This document shows, in pieces, positions 9,444 to 20,934 of a DNA stretch of 64,000 bases. Source of the DNA: Cephalotus follicularis (Eukaryota; Streptophyta; Magnoliopsida; Oxalidales; Cephalotaceae); assembly GCA_001972305.1 (NCBI GenBank), contig BDDD01000707.1, forward strand, positions 87,173 through 151,172, read 5' to 3'. The notes under the pieces were generated by a model. The model was not told the DNA's origin and made no database searches. It saw nothing but the letters and a program-made list of their open reading frames with translations. How positions within the stretch are numbered: the first letter of the stretch is position 1; each line of letters begins with the position of its first letter. Made by a program: the position numbers and the translations under genes.

Positions 9444-10080
9444 ACCATATACCATCATCAGTAGCCATTCGTTCCATTTCGATCCATGACCGTGCCATAT
9501 CCATTACATTTCATACCCGTTTACATCCCAAGGCCGTTTACGGTCCATATCCGTTTACAATCCTTATCCGTTTACGATCCATAGCCATTTATGGTCCATA
9601 TCCATTTACAATACATACTAGGAGTCTAGAGGTTAACTACATACGTGGTTGAACTGAATACATATACTATCCCATACCAGCATATATAAGTAATTGGTCA
9701 TCCTATCAGTTCATTCGACCACTATCCAGTCAATAACGATCCATTCGATCACTATCCATTCATTAACGACCCATACGATCACTATCCGTTAAACAATGGT
9801 CCATTTGATCACTAACCATTCAATAACGGTCCATTCGATATGATACGATCGATAACAATTCAATACGATCAATGACGATACACTAGCCATTCGCAATTAC
9901 CATTAATATTCCATCTCGATCAACCAATTTTCGATACGAAAACTTTTCAGACAACACTTACGCCTTTCGGCTCATCCGATCGAACACTTAGCAATTTCGA
10001 CTTAGTCAGTCAGTCACTTAGCCATTAATGCTCATTCGGTCGGTCTTTTAGTCGCTATATAGTTCATATCCCTCACTGTC
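9444..10080 (-). repeat. Inverted LTR A piece
   Basis: Reverse complement of about 1-700: GGTCCATATCCGTTTACAAT-type words, the hairpin near 9664-9688 (loop read as TCCCATAC), the 30-bp array in reverse (about 9716-9880), and the edge CCAATTTTCGATACGAAAACTTTTC mirroring position 1. It forms a long imperfect inverted repeat with the window start, about 9 kb apart. Right edge uncertain. Confidence 0.7.
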
Positions 10081-10601
10081 ACTTCATTCAATGCACCCCG
10101 GAGGATTTCAGGAGGTCTGCCTTCTTGAGGCCAGCCTTCCGGGCAATCCATAACAGTAAAGATCTTCTCCAGATCTTATAACTATCTTTCAGCAATAGTC
10201 GCATCAAGTTCCCCCCTTGAAACTAGAAGGATTATGCTTCTTGAATCTGTCAAGATTCCTTCCAAACTGATTCCCATAATCACGTGCACCATGGCCAGGA
10301 GCCATGTGCTGCGGGTGAGCTTGAGCGTACAATCAACGCAGGTATTCCATGTTTGCAGCATTCGCAGCCATCTGCTGCTGGAAGTAATCTGCTATACAAC
10401 TCATAGGGTCCGTTCTGTCATTTACTCCCTCAAGAAAGTTTCCATTAGCGGCTCAAGGCCTTCCGCGTCTTCTCCTTCCGTCCATTTCATTTCCTTTAAG
10501 GAAGATGATGATTAATCACATCTTTAGGAAACAATCGTTAATTGCAAAGGATAGTATCCCAGCGATAGCCTATAATAAAATATAGCCTCTAATACCACTG
10601 T
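10080..10601 (-). mobile_element. Ty3 Tekay-like gag N-terminal relic with primer-binding site
   Basis: Read on the minus strand this follows an LTR end (10602) with TGGTATTAGAGG, a tRNA-iMet-like primer site at about 10587-10598. Next comes a gag start whose words parallel the better element at 25202-25650: arginine-rich start, a 'ready for..LREGVND' region, a QQQMA..AANM..MEYL region and an LEKIF..MD region. Decayed; only the first ~500 bp of the internal part remain before the inverted LTR A sequence. Confidence 0.65.
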
Positions 10602-10744
10602 TTTCACACCCCGCTTCATTAATGACATATAAGTCATGGAAATCAACATAAATCCAGCTTATACAAAAATACGATAATTTTAAAACTTTAATTCCAATAA
10701 CATCTTGCGGAAGCATTTAATAATAAGTTGAATAAGTAAACCAA

Positions 10745-10768
10745 ATCATGTGTCCCATACCACATGAT
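10745..10768 (-). other. GTATGGGA-loop hairpin (minus strand)
   Basis: On the minus strand arm ATCATGTG, loop GTATGGGA, arm CACATGAT; eight perfect pairs. Sits about 140 bp before the LTR 3' end, as in the other B copies. Confidence 0.7.
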
Positions 10769-11734
10769 TCCAACATTCATCATCATTAAGCCATTGTTAA
10801 CTGCCCTCAAACGGAGTGTGATCAAAACTATATCAACATCATTAATACATTAATACAGTAATCCAAAATAAAACATGTCTCAATACATCATTTAACATTT
10901 ATTCAAGCAAATAAAACTCCATCTCCCCTCTGATTCGGCCGTTCATGGTCGATATCCATAACACTGCATCAATCTGAAATAGTAGAGGGTTAGCCATTGT
11001 CCTCACTTGACTAGATTACAAATATAATTCAGGGTCAATGATAATGAATGTCATGAAATGAATGCATTCATGATGCAATATATAATATATCGCAATATGT
11101 ACATATATAAATAAATATATAAATAAATATATATATATGCCAATAGGTGCAACCATGCCATATGGCTACAACCACCAAATCATCAATCATGTCTCAAAGG
11201 AAAAATCTAATCAAATCAAATCGGTACGAAGAGCGCCGCCATATCCTGGCCTCGACGTCGTACTCTTACTCCGGCCCCCGACTCCTGGGTCACGAAGCAA
11301 GGCAACAAATCAAACTCATGATGCTTGCACTCTGTGTTCAGCAATCATGGTAACCCGTGTTACTTGCACTTAGTGTTTAGTAACATTGTATTTGGGTGCC
11401 CCTATCCATCTCCTGGACCCTAGGAGAACATCCCGCCACCACCCATTGGTGACACTCCGTCACCCCAGCCAGTACGGCATCAATCACAATCAACAAATCA
11501 ATTCGAATCAAATCGTTCCCAAGTAATTTATAAAATACTCGAAATAATACATTTATTTTAAAATGTATTCCATATTTGAAACCATTTTCGTATTAAACAA
11601 TGATTTGTATAAAATCATGTACACATTTCTAAAATGAATAAAACACTTTAGAATCATTCATATTCCATTCATCAATTCTTTTCATATCAAAATGCAATGC
11701 AAAACATATACTCAAAGTGCAGATTAGTCCCAAC

Positions 11735-12165
11735 CAGTCGGCCGTCTCCCCTTGACAGTCGGGTGTTTGCCTTCAACAGTCGGTTGTCCCATATTTGGCA
11801 GTCGGCTGCCTCCCTTAATAGTCAGCTGTTTGTTTTTGACAGTTGGCTGCTTCATGAACAGTACACGTCTTGTACATCGCTACTAACACTAGGTTCGCCA
11901 CCTCAACGAATCCGGGTAAAGCGACATGTGGACAGTCGACTATCATCCCAAACAGTCGGTTGTGCCATCTATATTCGGGTGCCCTCACTCGGCAATCGGC
12001 TACACAACCAGCAGGAGGTGACCTCCATTAAAACGCATGAATAGTCGACTGGCTCCTTAGCACAATCGGCTGTTTCCCTCGAGTAGTCGGCTGTTCGAAC
12101 TGAGCAATCAGTTGGTACCTTCGAACAGCCGGCTATCCTCCTCAGATAGTCGGCTGCTCCTACGA
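11735..12165 (-). repeat. CAGYCGACTG array in the minus-strand LTR
   Basis: More than a dozen CAGTCGGCTG/CAGTCGACT words, spaced about 20-40 bp; a second smaller group at 12690-12835. This matches the two-cluster arrangement in the LTRs at 22816-25093 and 29835-32139. Confidence 0.8.
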
Positions 12166-12987
12166 GCAGTCCACAAAAATAGTAGAAAGTACATGCAATT
12201 CTCATCCCAATCCATTCAAAACAGAGCATTCATCAATAGCAACACACATTCATGCTCATAGCTCAGTCTATTGCATGCATTTCATCTATGAACATCCATT
12301 AAAACAGAACTTAAATCACAATTATAAAATCCCCAACCTTTGAATTCCAAGTTAGGAATTGCAATCCACCTTTTTAAGTCCCGGATCCGAGGTGTTCAAA
12401 GCTCCCAGGTCCATCCAATGGCTCCAACAGGTCCGGTTCTCCCACTGGTTCGAGCCTCCAAGCCCCCGATTCAAGCATGGAGCATTTGGGTCTAACCCCT
12501 CTCTCTCTCTTTTCCTCTCCTTCTTCCTCACAAACCCTTTATTTCTTTTCTTTCTTTTCTCTGTGAAATGCTGAATAATAGAGGAGAAGAAAACGTGTTT
12601 TTATGGTGAAAACGTGTTTCTCTTTCTCTCTGCTGACACAGTCCCCAAAATCACACTCCCTCTGTCATGCCAGGTCTAGCAGCACGTTATGTTGTCTGAC
12701 CGCATGGCAGTAGACTGTCTCATCTTGGCAGTAGACTGTCTCTACCAATAGTTTCCAGCCAGCTGTTTTACCCAGCAGTCAGCTGGTTCCACTTAAGGGA
12801 GTCCAGTCGATTGTCTCTCTCTGACAGTCGGCTGCCCACCCTGTTTCCACAGATCCCACAAATTCCTTATGTTTTCCTGCAAGCTTTAACATCACAAAGT
12901 GGGAAAGTCCATAATTCTCATTAATTCAAAGCATAGGTTACATCGGGAAATACAATATTACATTCAATGGAAATCCCGGGCGTTACA

Positions 12988-13617
12988 AGACATCTGTATG
13001 TACAAGTCCTAGCAGTTCTGCAGATCTTTCACCCTTTCCTGTAAAGGGCAACTTGGTCATTTTACCCTTTAGGCAGGGTTCACAGGTTGGATAACTTTCA
13101 TAATGAGTGATAGAAAAATATCCCTCATCAACCAACCTATGAACTCTCTTTTCACCTACATGACCTAATATGTAATGCCATATGTAGGTTCTATTAAGAC
13201 CATCTCTCTTTCTTTTACTGTCTTATATAATATTATAAACAATCTCATGTTTATCAAACATGTGCAAACCATCTTAGAGGAAACACTGTGCATTATATCA
13301 TCAAACATAATAGTACAACACTTGTTCTTCAGGTTTATTATAAAGCCCTCGACATCTAATGCCGGAATAGATATAATGTTTCGCAAAATATAAGGAGAAT
13401 GTATACAATTTTTAAGTTCCAAACGTAAGCTCGAAGGCAACATTATAGAAACTTTTCCTATAGCTATGGCTTCAACCATTGAGCCATCTGCCAGCCGTAG
13501 GTCTCTTTCTCCATTTCAAGATTTCTTCTTTCCTGCAACGCCTGCATATTAGTACATATGTTAGTACCACATCCACTGTCAAATATCAAGGAAGAAGAAT
13601 CAGGCAAGTACAATAAA
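12988..13617 (-). mobile_element. Copia (family E) protease and GAG-pre-integrase relic
   Basis: The minus strand encodes the aspartic protease start (IFDSGCGTNICTN, around 13548-13590, D-S-G active-site triad) and the region to GAG-pre-integrase (LRLELKNCIHSPYILRNIISIPALDVEGF, 13320-13440), very like 59888-60160 of the family E Copia element. Its upstream gag lies at 15976-16450, beyond an inserted solo LTR. Cut at the left by a Ty3 LTR. Broken. Confidence 0.8.
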
Positions 13618-15975
13618 TGTAACACCCCTAGGTTAGGAGTGTTCACAGGACATACTTACAAAACTTATTAAGGCATAAATTTACTTTTATTCAATAACGT
13701 GGTCGTTCAAAATTGGAAACAACATAATACTTAACATAAATTCCAAAAGCAAATATTTTTTATAACACCGGTCTACATATGACCATAAAACCATTATTAT
13801 TCAACGGGATTAAACTCCTAGGTGATCCTCTGACATAGGGTAACTCTCTCGTTACACATTCTCCGGATGCTCCTGATAACCTGCCTCATGGAAAACAAAA
13901 ACGCGGCTGAGCAAACCTCAGTACGAATATAGAATATAAAAACAGTAATCGTTAATTTAAAAGAGAGTAATATTTCATAAATCCAAACTGATGAAATAAA
14001 CGGTTAAATATTCTTTATAAGTACATGGAAATTTTCATATAAAGTCAATTCATACCTTTCGAAAACATATCGTTCCATACTGAGCATCATAAATATGTAT
14101 ATATATATATATATACATATAGCTAAACATATCAGAAACACATATGCAAGGGATTCGCAACGTCCACATGCCAGGTAGAATGACATGTACGACACTACAC
14201 AATCAATTCTCATAACATAACATATCATAATTTTCCTAGGGCTGACCCATATGCCTCTATCATAAATGTCACACTCAGGTGACCACATATCGGATCCATA
14301 ATCCTCTACAAAGTATATCATAACATAAGAGATGCCATGGACTGATCACACCGCCACGGATTGTGTCATGCCTCTGTGCCGAAGGAAATGCCTATGGAAC
14401 CTCCCATAGGTGGGTACAAACTCAGTATGTCACCATTTCAAAATATTAATTTAATCCAAAATTAATTCAAAACATATATATGGTTGTACCAAACATATCC
14501 AAAATCGTCATCTAACGATAGTAGGAAATTCATATCATCTAATTTAATTTCATAATTAATTAAAAGAGATGATAATAATGAAATCAGTATTTCATTTATA
14601 CAAATCAAAACCGAATTTGTAAAGTCAGAAATATTCAATTTTATTCATCAAAATAATAAAATTGATTTTATTCAAAACATATCAAAGGATGATAACCAAA
14701 GACGAAGAATCTATACCTTAGCCGTTCAAATCTAAATAGTCCCAAGAATAAAATCAAACGTGCACACAGAAACACCCTAATCTCCACCACAGGTGTTATG
14801 GAACCCTAAATAGACAAACCAATTTGTGTTACAACAAAACAGACACAAAATACAAAATCCAGTAGGAAAAACGTCTACGTTCATGACATAGGCATCGACG
14901 CTTACGACTTAAGCGTTCATGCTTAAGCAAGGCGTCGACAAAAGCGTAGGACAAAGCTTCGTAGAAAACATGATAATATACGACATAAGCGTGGACGCTC
15001 ATAACAAAGCATCGACGTTTACGACATAAACATCGACAGGAAACAAAAACAGTCGACACTTAAACACATGTAGGACGATAAAAATAGTTTTTCTATGCAC
15101 AGACGTCGACGCATACGATATAGGCGTCAATGCTTTGAGTTAAAAACATGAAAAATGCGTCGATACCATAGTTGCAGTATGAACAAAAATCCATTTTCTT
15201 AAACGTGAATCAACAAAACTATAGTATATAGGTTCTAAAACATGACTTCTCTGTTTGAAAACATCAATATGTTGATATTTCAATGCATCAACATAGGATT
15301 TAGCGACTGAATATAGCAATAGAATTTTAAAGCATGGTTCATGACTTAGAGAAATTTTCATGGATTACCAGCTGAGTTATAAACAATCTATATACTTTAT
15401 ACTCAGCAAAAACAGTAATATTTGATGAAAATAAAATCATTGTCAGAAGATACCTTTAGATGAAGTGAAAATGATAAGGAGAACGATGGCAAAAGAATGG
15501 CTGCAACTGGTTTGAAAACAATGCAGTGACAGTGTTTTTAAAAGGATGAAAATGTGTATGTTTGATGGCAAAAACGCGTGGGTTAAAAGCTTTCCTTTCA
15601 TACAGATAACTCGGCTAACACAAAAGGAAAACAGATAAACCGATTATGGCAAGAATCACCCTTTCCTAACTAAGCCACTAACCCACTGCCCACTGACAAA
15701 GGAAAACAGGTTTTAAGCATTAACGTTATAACAAGGCGTCCACGCCTAACTCTTTTCAAAGAAAGGCCTCGACGTTCACGGTAAAACCTCAACACTTTAC
15801 AATTGTGCTAAGGCGTCGACGCTTACGACAAGTGCGTCGATGCTTAAAGCCCAAAAACGTAACAAATAAATAAAAGAGTTATAAAATAAAATGTTCCAAC
15901 AAAACAACACATAACATACGTTAACCCATAAGATATGGACACCATAACACATATGCAATGAATCGGGATATTACA
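13618..15975 (-). repeat. Solo LTR, family F (2358 bp) with 5-bp target duplication
   Basis: Starts TGTAACACCCC and ends GGGATATTACA, flanked on both sides by ATAAA (13613-13617 and 15976-15980). It sits inside a minus-strand Copia gag-pol. No internal region is present: the mark of a solo LTR left by LTR-LTR recombination. Minus orientation is preferred because reversed it starts TGTAATATCCCG and ends GGGGTGTTACA like families A and B. Contains CCTATGG..CCATAGG hairpin (14389-14408) and GTCGACGCTT word clusters (14870-15155 and 15735-15850). A partial copy is 42385-44191. Confidence 0.85.
14870..15155. repeat. GTCGACGCTT word cluster in LTR F
   Basis: About ten words such as GCGTCGACG, GCATCGACG, GTGGACGCT, spaced 15-40 bp; a second cluster at 15735-15850. 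The partial LTR F copy has matching clusters at 43055-43195 and 43935-44070. Confidence 0.75.
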
Positions 15976-16450
15976 ATAAAAGATAAGTATCTCATACCTT
16001 TGCGAATTGGTTTAAGATATGGAGGACAATTCTTCTTCCAATGCCCCAATTGCCAACTGTAAAAATAAGGTCTTTTTCTTTTTTTTAGGGTTCTTGTCTG
16101 TGGGAGTGGAGGCCTCAGTATTTTTCACTGGTAGTGCTGCAACTCCTTGCTACTATCTTTTTTCTGGTCTAGCTCTAGCATCCTGCATTGTATCATGCTG
16201 TAGTTAGAGGGCATTAGATATAGATGCCATCATATAACATCTAACCTTTTTATCATCCTCTAGCCATTTCTTGTAAATAGCTTGAAACTCTGGTGAGGCA
16301 TCCATTGTAGGCAATGCAGGCATAGGAGACTCAAGAACATATTCTATGTTCTCTAAACTGACAACGATTCTCAGGTTCCTGAGCCAGTCCACAAAGTTAC
16401 GGCCAATGTGTGCATTATTCTCAAGAATAAGCGCTAATAGGTTTGTCATT
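15976..16450 (-). mobile_element. Copia (family E) gag relic with zinc knuckle
   Basis: The minus strand encodes gag: MTNLLALILENNAHIG..WLRNLRIVVSLENIEYVLESPMPALP..IYKKWLEDDKKVRCYMMASISNAL (16204-16449), parallel to 58932-59190 of the plus-strand family E element. A zinc-knuckle end (QLGHWKKNCPPYLKP) lies at about 16006-16060. The middle of gag is missing. Broken. Confidence 0.85.
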
Positions 16451-17719
16451 GCGGCACTACAGATATAAAATAGGAAAATAATTGATAAAGCAGAATTAAA
16501 TTCAATAAAAAAATATAAGCATAAAGTTTTGGTCTTTAAACTTTATGACACCTCCCACTGTTTTTCAAGAATCTCATAACCCTCAAAGTATGGGAGACTA
16601 GAATTATCAATCCAACTCATGGACTCTAATTCTAAGTGGGTGATTGATGTCTTGCAACATTTTTATCATAACCTTGAGTGTGCTCAGCAAGTCATGATAA
16701 TCTTTGCAGTTAGGCAAAGCTCTTTACTGATTGTGCTACACCTTGTACAACCCTCGATCTTTTGTTTTGCCTCTAGATGCAAACTGACCTTAAGGGTGCT
16801 CAACAAATCAAATGCACCCTAGTCAAGCATGACTCTCCATCAACACACATGTGAATAAGTGATAATACCCTTGAACGTAGCCCAAACCAAATCCGATCAC
16901 CAATCCATTTGGATGCAGATCTTGTGTTATATTGATATGAACACCCTGTTGGAATGCAAACCTTGAGTGTGCTCAACAAGTTTATATCCCACATAATCAT
17001 CCATATTAATAGTAATGGACGAAGGCGATGACCTTATACTATTTAGTTTCGTCATATGCTTGATATTTTTTGCTTGAGGGTTTGTAAGGTCACTTTTAAT
17101 TATTAGGTCAAACCTTTATTAATCACATTACGGGTATATGCCATAATGTTGAGAAGTCGTTGGAACCTCTAGCATAAATTAGGCATGCATCTCATACATC
17201 CTAACACCCTAATGATAAATCACAGGCTTCTACTATTGTGACTTGCTTGAGGTTAAAGCAAGCCACTGGTCTTATTCCTATGTGTGATTAATACAACAAG
17301 CATTCATATCCCATACATGCCATGGGTTTTGTAACATACTTTAGTCTTCATTCTTCTCGACCTCTGCTTCTGCTGTGACTTTCGACCATGTATTACAATT
17401 TTCCTTCTATAACTAAAGAAGCCTTGATTTTTAATCAAGGGGAGTTACAAGAAGAAAGAAAGAATTTACATATACAAATTAAAGAGGGAGAAGAGGCATG
17501 CAAGCCTCAATGAAAAAATATTAAAAACATTCCCATCTTTGTAAACTAATCACACCATTCAACATTTGAAAATAAAACCCTAAAATAGGTCAAGTTCACG
17601 AAGTATCATCATGCATATTAATTCAATCTCATGAAATAATATAAAAATGTCATATATTTGCTACTAACATCATAGTATATTGATTGAGTAATAATGTATG
17701 TTCAAAAACATACGCTAGG
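16451..17719 (-). mobile_element. Copia (family E) untranslated leader, minus strand
   Basis: The reverse complement matches 57650-58930 block by block: CTTGTAACTCCCCTT, GGAATAAGACCAG, GAGGTTCCAACG, and the ACAGTGGGAG block (near 16545-16560) before gag. It contains three repeats of TTGAGCACACTCAAGG-type words (16671-16692, 16791-16812, 16962-16984), at the place where the plus-strand element has its GGCCCCCGTCAA hairpins. No protein. Confidence 0.7.
16653..16708 (-). other. Leader hairpin with TTGAGCACACTCAAGG loop
   Basis: Arms TGCAA..TTATCAT and ATGATAA..TTGCA enclose the loop word CTTGAGTGTGCTCAGCAAG (plus-strand reading). Two further copies of the loop word near 16793 and 16964 have weaker arms. 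Homologous in position to the hairpins at 58371-58708. Confidence 0.55.
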
Positions 17720-20114
17720 TGTAACGACCCGCATAAATTTTGGGAAATTGATGTTGGGCTTGGGGGAAATTTTTTTTTCTCCTTGGTGTTAGTTGGCTTG
17801 GACCTTTCTTGGATATGTTAGTTGGTTTGGGCTTGGTGAAGGCCCAATGGTTGCCTATGGTTTGTGTGTGTGGTTAAGTTATGAGAGAGGTTTAGTTGGT
17901 GTTGGGAGATGTGCAAAGCTTGTTTAAGAAGCTTGATAGTTGACTTCGGCAGACATCATGTCCATCACCTCAAGCTTGAAGAAGCGTTTTGGGATAGTGA
18001 GCTTTCATCTTTCATCTTTCTTCTTCATCTTTCTTCTGGAGCTTTGAGCACTGTTTGAGGTTGGAACTTTTTTTCACCCGTCAACACGTCTAGCAGGTGA
18101 GTGTCCTCCTCAGTGCTTTTGGTGCGTCGCATGGTTGGTGCAGGCACGACCTTTGGGGCCGAGGAAGAGCTTCACCTTGGTTTTCATGGTTGTATATGGT
18201 TCATACATAGATTCAGAGATGTTGTTCATGGTAGCTAAGCGTTGTTGTGTGTTGATCTTCCAGAGGAAGATCTAGGCACGGAGTCCGCACAGCAATGAAG
18301 CTAGATGAGGAAGCTGTTGATACTAGTGAGTGGGATGTTCTTTCCTTCTATCAATTGATAACTGAGAGTTTATTGATTTTATACCCTTCCATGATATTAT
18401 CTTGACTAGGATTTCTTCTCCTATCATCTTGTTGATATTGCATATGAATACTATTTTTCCTGGGTTGAACTTGTTGTTTCCCCTTTCTTGTTGAGTATTC
18501 ATGCTTTATTTAATATCATGTGTTGTTTTCCTTGGATACTGGTTACTGGGTGCTGGTTACTTGGTTATGTATGAGATTTCTGGCACGATATGGTCTAAGT
18601 GGTGATACACTTACCTCTGAGCCGAGGTTCTCCTATGTTATCTCGTCAATGGTGGAGCTGAGCGGTGATTCGCCAGCCCCTTGGACGATATTAATGCTAT
18701 GTGATTGCTGACAAGGTAGCTTCTCGATCGAGGTTCAACTGGTGTAGTGCTGAGCTCATGATTGCAGACGGGGGTGGGCTTGCGTAGCCCCTCGTTCGAG
18801 GTTCATGTAGTGAGGTGCGCCAACGTATGATTTACCGAGGGAGGAGTGCTTGCGTAACCCTTCTACCGATGTTCATGCGGTGCTCTAGAAGTGGTTATCT
18901 ATATTGAGTATATGAGGGACGTGTTCAATCCTGTAGCCCATGACCGCGTTGATAGAACATCAACGGAGTTTGTTATTTATGCTGCCAGGTGGTTCCGGCT
19001 ATGGAAGTGTGTGAGTCGATTGTGCATGTGCGTGTGTGGAATATGCTTGTGATTGATACAGTATTAGTAGTCCCCTTGTGAATTATTGATCCTTAGAGTT
19101 GATCTTTTGTTGATCCTTGGACCTTTGGCATGTTCTGATATATAAACTGTTGTTTATCTTCTTTCCTTGAGGTCAGTCATTGAGTTGGTAGCTCTGACGT
19201 CTCCTCAGACTTTCTTTTTCTTTGATATCCTTGTATATTTTCACCCCTGCTTTGTCTTGTTGAACAGTGGTTATGGGTTGTTCTCGGCCCAGTTGGGGCA
19301 GGCACGTTCACCTTGACTCTTGGCACCCCGGTGGAAGTGGGTCGCCTAGGATATTCGTTGGTCTTACTCACTAGTCAGTTGGACTAATCCTCTCTCAGTT
19401 TTGTGTGCAGAGGGTGTGGGGCAGCAGTGTTCTTGAGATCTACTAAGGACAGCTTGTTGAGAGAGGTAGACGCCAGACGCAACACCTTAGGATGCCTCCT
19501 AGGCCTCGGACACCTTCATGCATTTGGGGACATTCTTGGGGGTTCTTTTGTAGGGTTTTGTTAATATCTATGCCTTGTAAAAACCTTCTTGTAAACATGT
19601 GTAAAAATGTTTGATGTTGAGCGTCCTCGGCAGTTTGCCCGGGACCGTGTATATAATTCATTTCTTTTGTTTTATATACTTTGTTGTTTGTGCTGTTTTG
19701 ATTAGTGTTCGGGTGTGCAGGGACATCATAGAAGTTCGGGAGTTGTGGGACCCTGGGCAGGGGAACAGGTCTTCCCAGCCCTGGACTTGGTGAAACTTCA
19801 GTGTTTCTCCTCAGGCCCTTTTGTGTGTGGCACCTCTGCTGAGATGCCGGGGAAAAGGTGGATTTGATCATGGTTGGTCAAACCTTAGGTTGACTTCACA
19901 ACTCGGGCTGGTTTACCCTAAGCTGGAGTTTGGTGGCATCCCCGGGAGTTGTCCTCGGGCATGTCGTAGGCGTTAAGTGGAGGTAAGCAGTTTTCCTTAG
20001 TTTTACCGACCTCCGGACCTCAGACCAGTTCGGTCCCTGGAGACGTTTTGGTAGGTGAGCCCTGGTGGATCCCCTGGGTACCTAGCCGGGGTGAGATTCT
20101 ATCTCCTTAGTATA
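17720..20114 (+). repeat. Ty3-type LTR family D, fragment
   Basis: Begins TGTAACGACCC after a Copia leader, a terminus like those of the other Ty3 LTRs. It is GC-richer than its neighbours, with CT-rich stretches (17990-18040) and about three imperfect 60-70-bp repeats at 18705-18900 containing CTCGATCGAGGTTC / CTCGTTCGAGGTTC. No matching 3' terminus or internal domain was recognised up to 20114, where the Athila-like element starts; some of 19440-20110 may be internal region of D. Long minus-strand frames at 19177-19871 have no recognisable domain. Confidence 0.5.
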
Positions 20115-20537
20115 TGTTTGGCATAAAAATGTGCTATTTTTAATGATCTTTTTGTTATATTTTTATGCTTGGAATAGACTATTGTGGTTGTGTTTATTTG
20201 ATTTTCAGGTATTATGTCTATTATTTAATAATAAGAGAAAATGAAGCTAAAACGTTACTTTTCGAGTTAAAGTGGTTTGAAGTCACAGATCGGTTAAAGA
20301 GTGCACCCACTTATGCGAGAGAAGTCCGAATTTAAGGTTCAAAAGATATTGAATATTGGGCTCATTTTGTTCATAAAATTATTTGGAGAACTTTTAGTTC
20401 TTGGGCCGAGTCATTCTAAAGCTCCGATCAAGAGATATCACAAGAAAACAAATGTTGACACATGTGAACCTATTGCTTATATTAGCATGACATCACCATA
20501 TCAATTCAATGCCAATGGCTCAGTAATTTCACGCCAA

Positions 20538-20795
20538 CATGCAAACAAATCCTCTTCATGCAGCAACATGCATCTCACGTCTCAGCCCAACATGCATCAT
20601 GGTTCAACGCCTAACCATGCAACCATGCAGCCCATCAGCAGCCTGCACGTGTCGTCAACTCCAAAGCGTCCAGCATCCATGCATCACGAGTCCATGCGTA
20701 TACTTCAGCCCATGCACTTCAACAGTCAAAGCCAAAATGCCAAGTAGCCCATAAACCATATATCAATCCATGAGTCCATGTAACATGCAGGATCG
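20538..20795 (+). promoter_or_regulatory. Cluster of CATGCA (RY-like) words in LTR
   Basis: Nine CATGCA words in about 260 bp, where about 0.1 is expected by chance. CATGCA(TG) is the RY element bound by B3 factors (ABI3/FUS3/LEC2) in seed genes. Located upstream of the LTR TATA-like site. The other arm (34510-34770) keeps several of them. Binding is inferred only. Confidence 0.45.
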
Positions 20796-20920
20796 TGATG
20801 CGCCAATCAGTCCATTTCCACATGCGCCGCAATTCAAAGAAAGGAAAGAAAAAAAATTCCGGCTTTGATTGTTTTTACAAATGTGACAGTTTTGCATTGC
20901 TTTAGGTATTCGGCTGTGTG

Positions 20921-20934
20921 TATATATATATAAG
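20921..20934 (+). promoter_or_regulatory. TATA-like site and downstream AATAAA (Athila-like LTR)
   Basis: TATATATATATAAG at 20921-20934 with AATAAA at 21094-21099; in the other arm TATATATATAAGG at 34897-34909 and AATAAA at 35066-35071. The order fits an LTR U3-R promoter and polyadenylation signal. Confidence 0.5.

Larger units (their letters stand above)
10602..12987 (-). repeat. Ty3 LTR, B-like, minus strand
   Basis: On the minus strand it starts TGTAACGCCCGGGA (12987) and ends GGGGTGTGAAA (10602), about 2386 bp, followed by primer site and gag. It contains the B blocks in reverse: AAACGGAGTGTGATC (10813-), GTATGGGA hairpin (10745-10768), GTTAGCC..TCCTCACTTG (near 10990), and CAGTCGGCTG-type arrays at 11735-12165 and 12690-12835. 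A CT-rich stretch at 12490-12640 corresponds to the leader-like block near 23160-23300. Inserted in a minus-strand Copia element. Confidence 0.75.

Noticed and set aside
18705-18900. RNA polymerase III B-box-like words (GGTTCAA, GTTCGAGGTTC) suggesting SINE or tRNA
   Set aside because: No matching A-box, no cloverleaf, no poly(A) tail; they are part of an imperfect 60-70-bp LTR repeat.
19177-19871. Two minus-strand frames in the GC-rich stretch after LTR D
   Set aside because: No recognisable motif, overlapping plus-strand frame equally open; GC-rich sequence gives long frames by chance.
20301-20747. 148-residue frame open in both Athila-like arms (also 34277-34723)
   Set aside because: Arms are about 95% alike, so shared openness is expected; no domain, and the sequence is dominated by CATGCA words.
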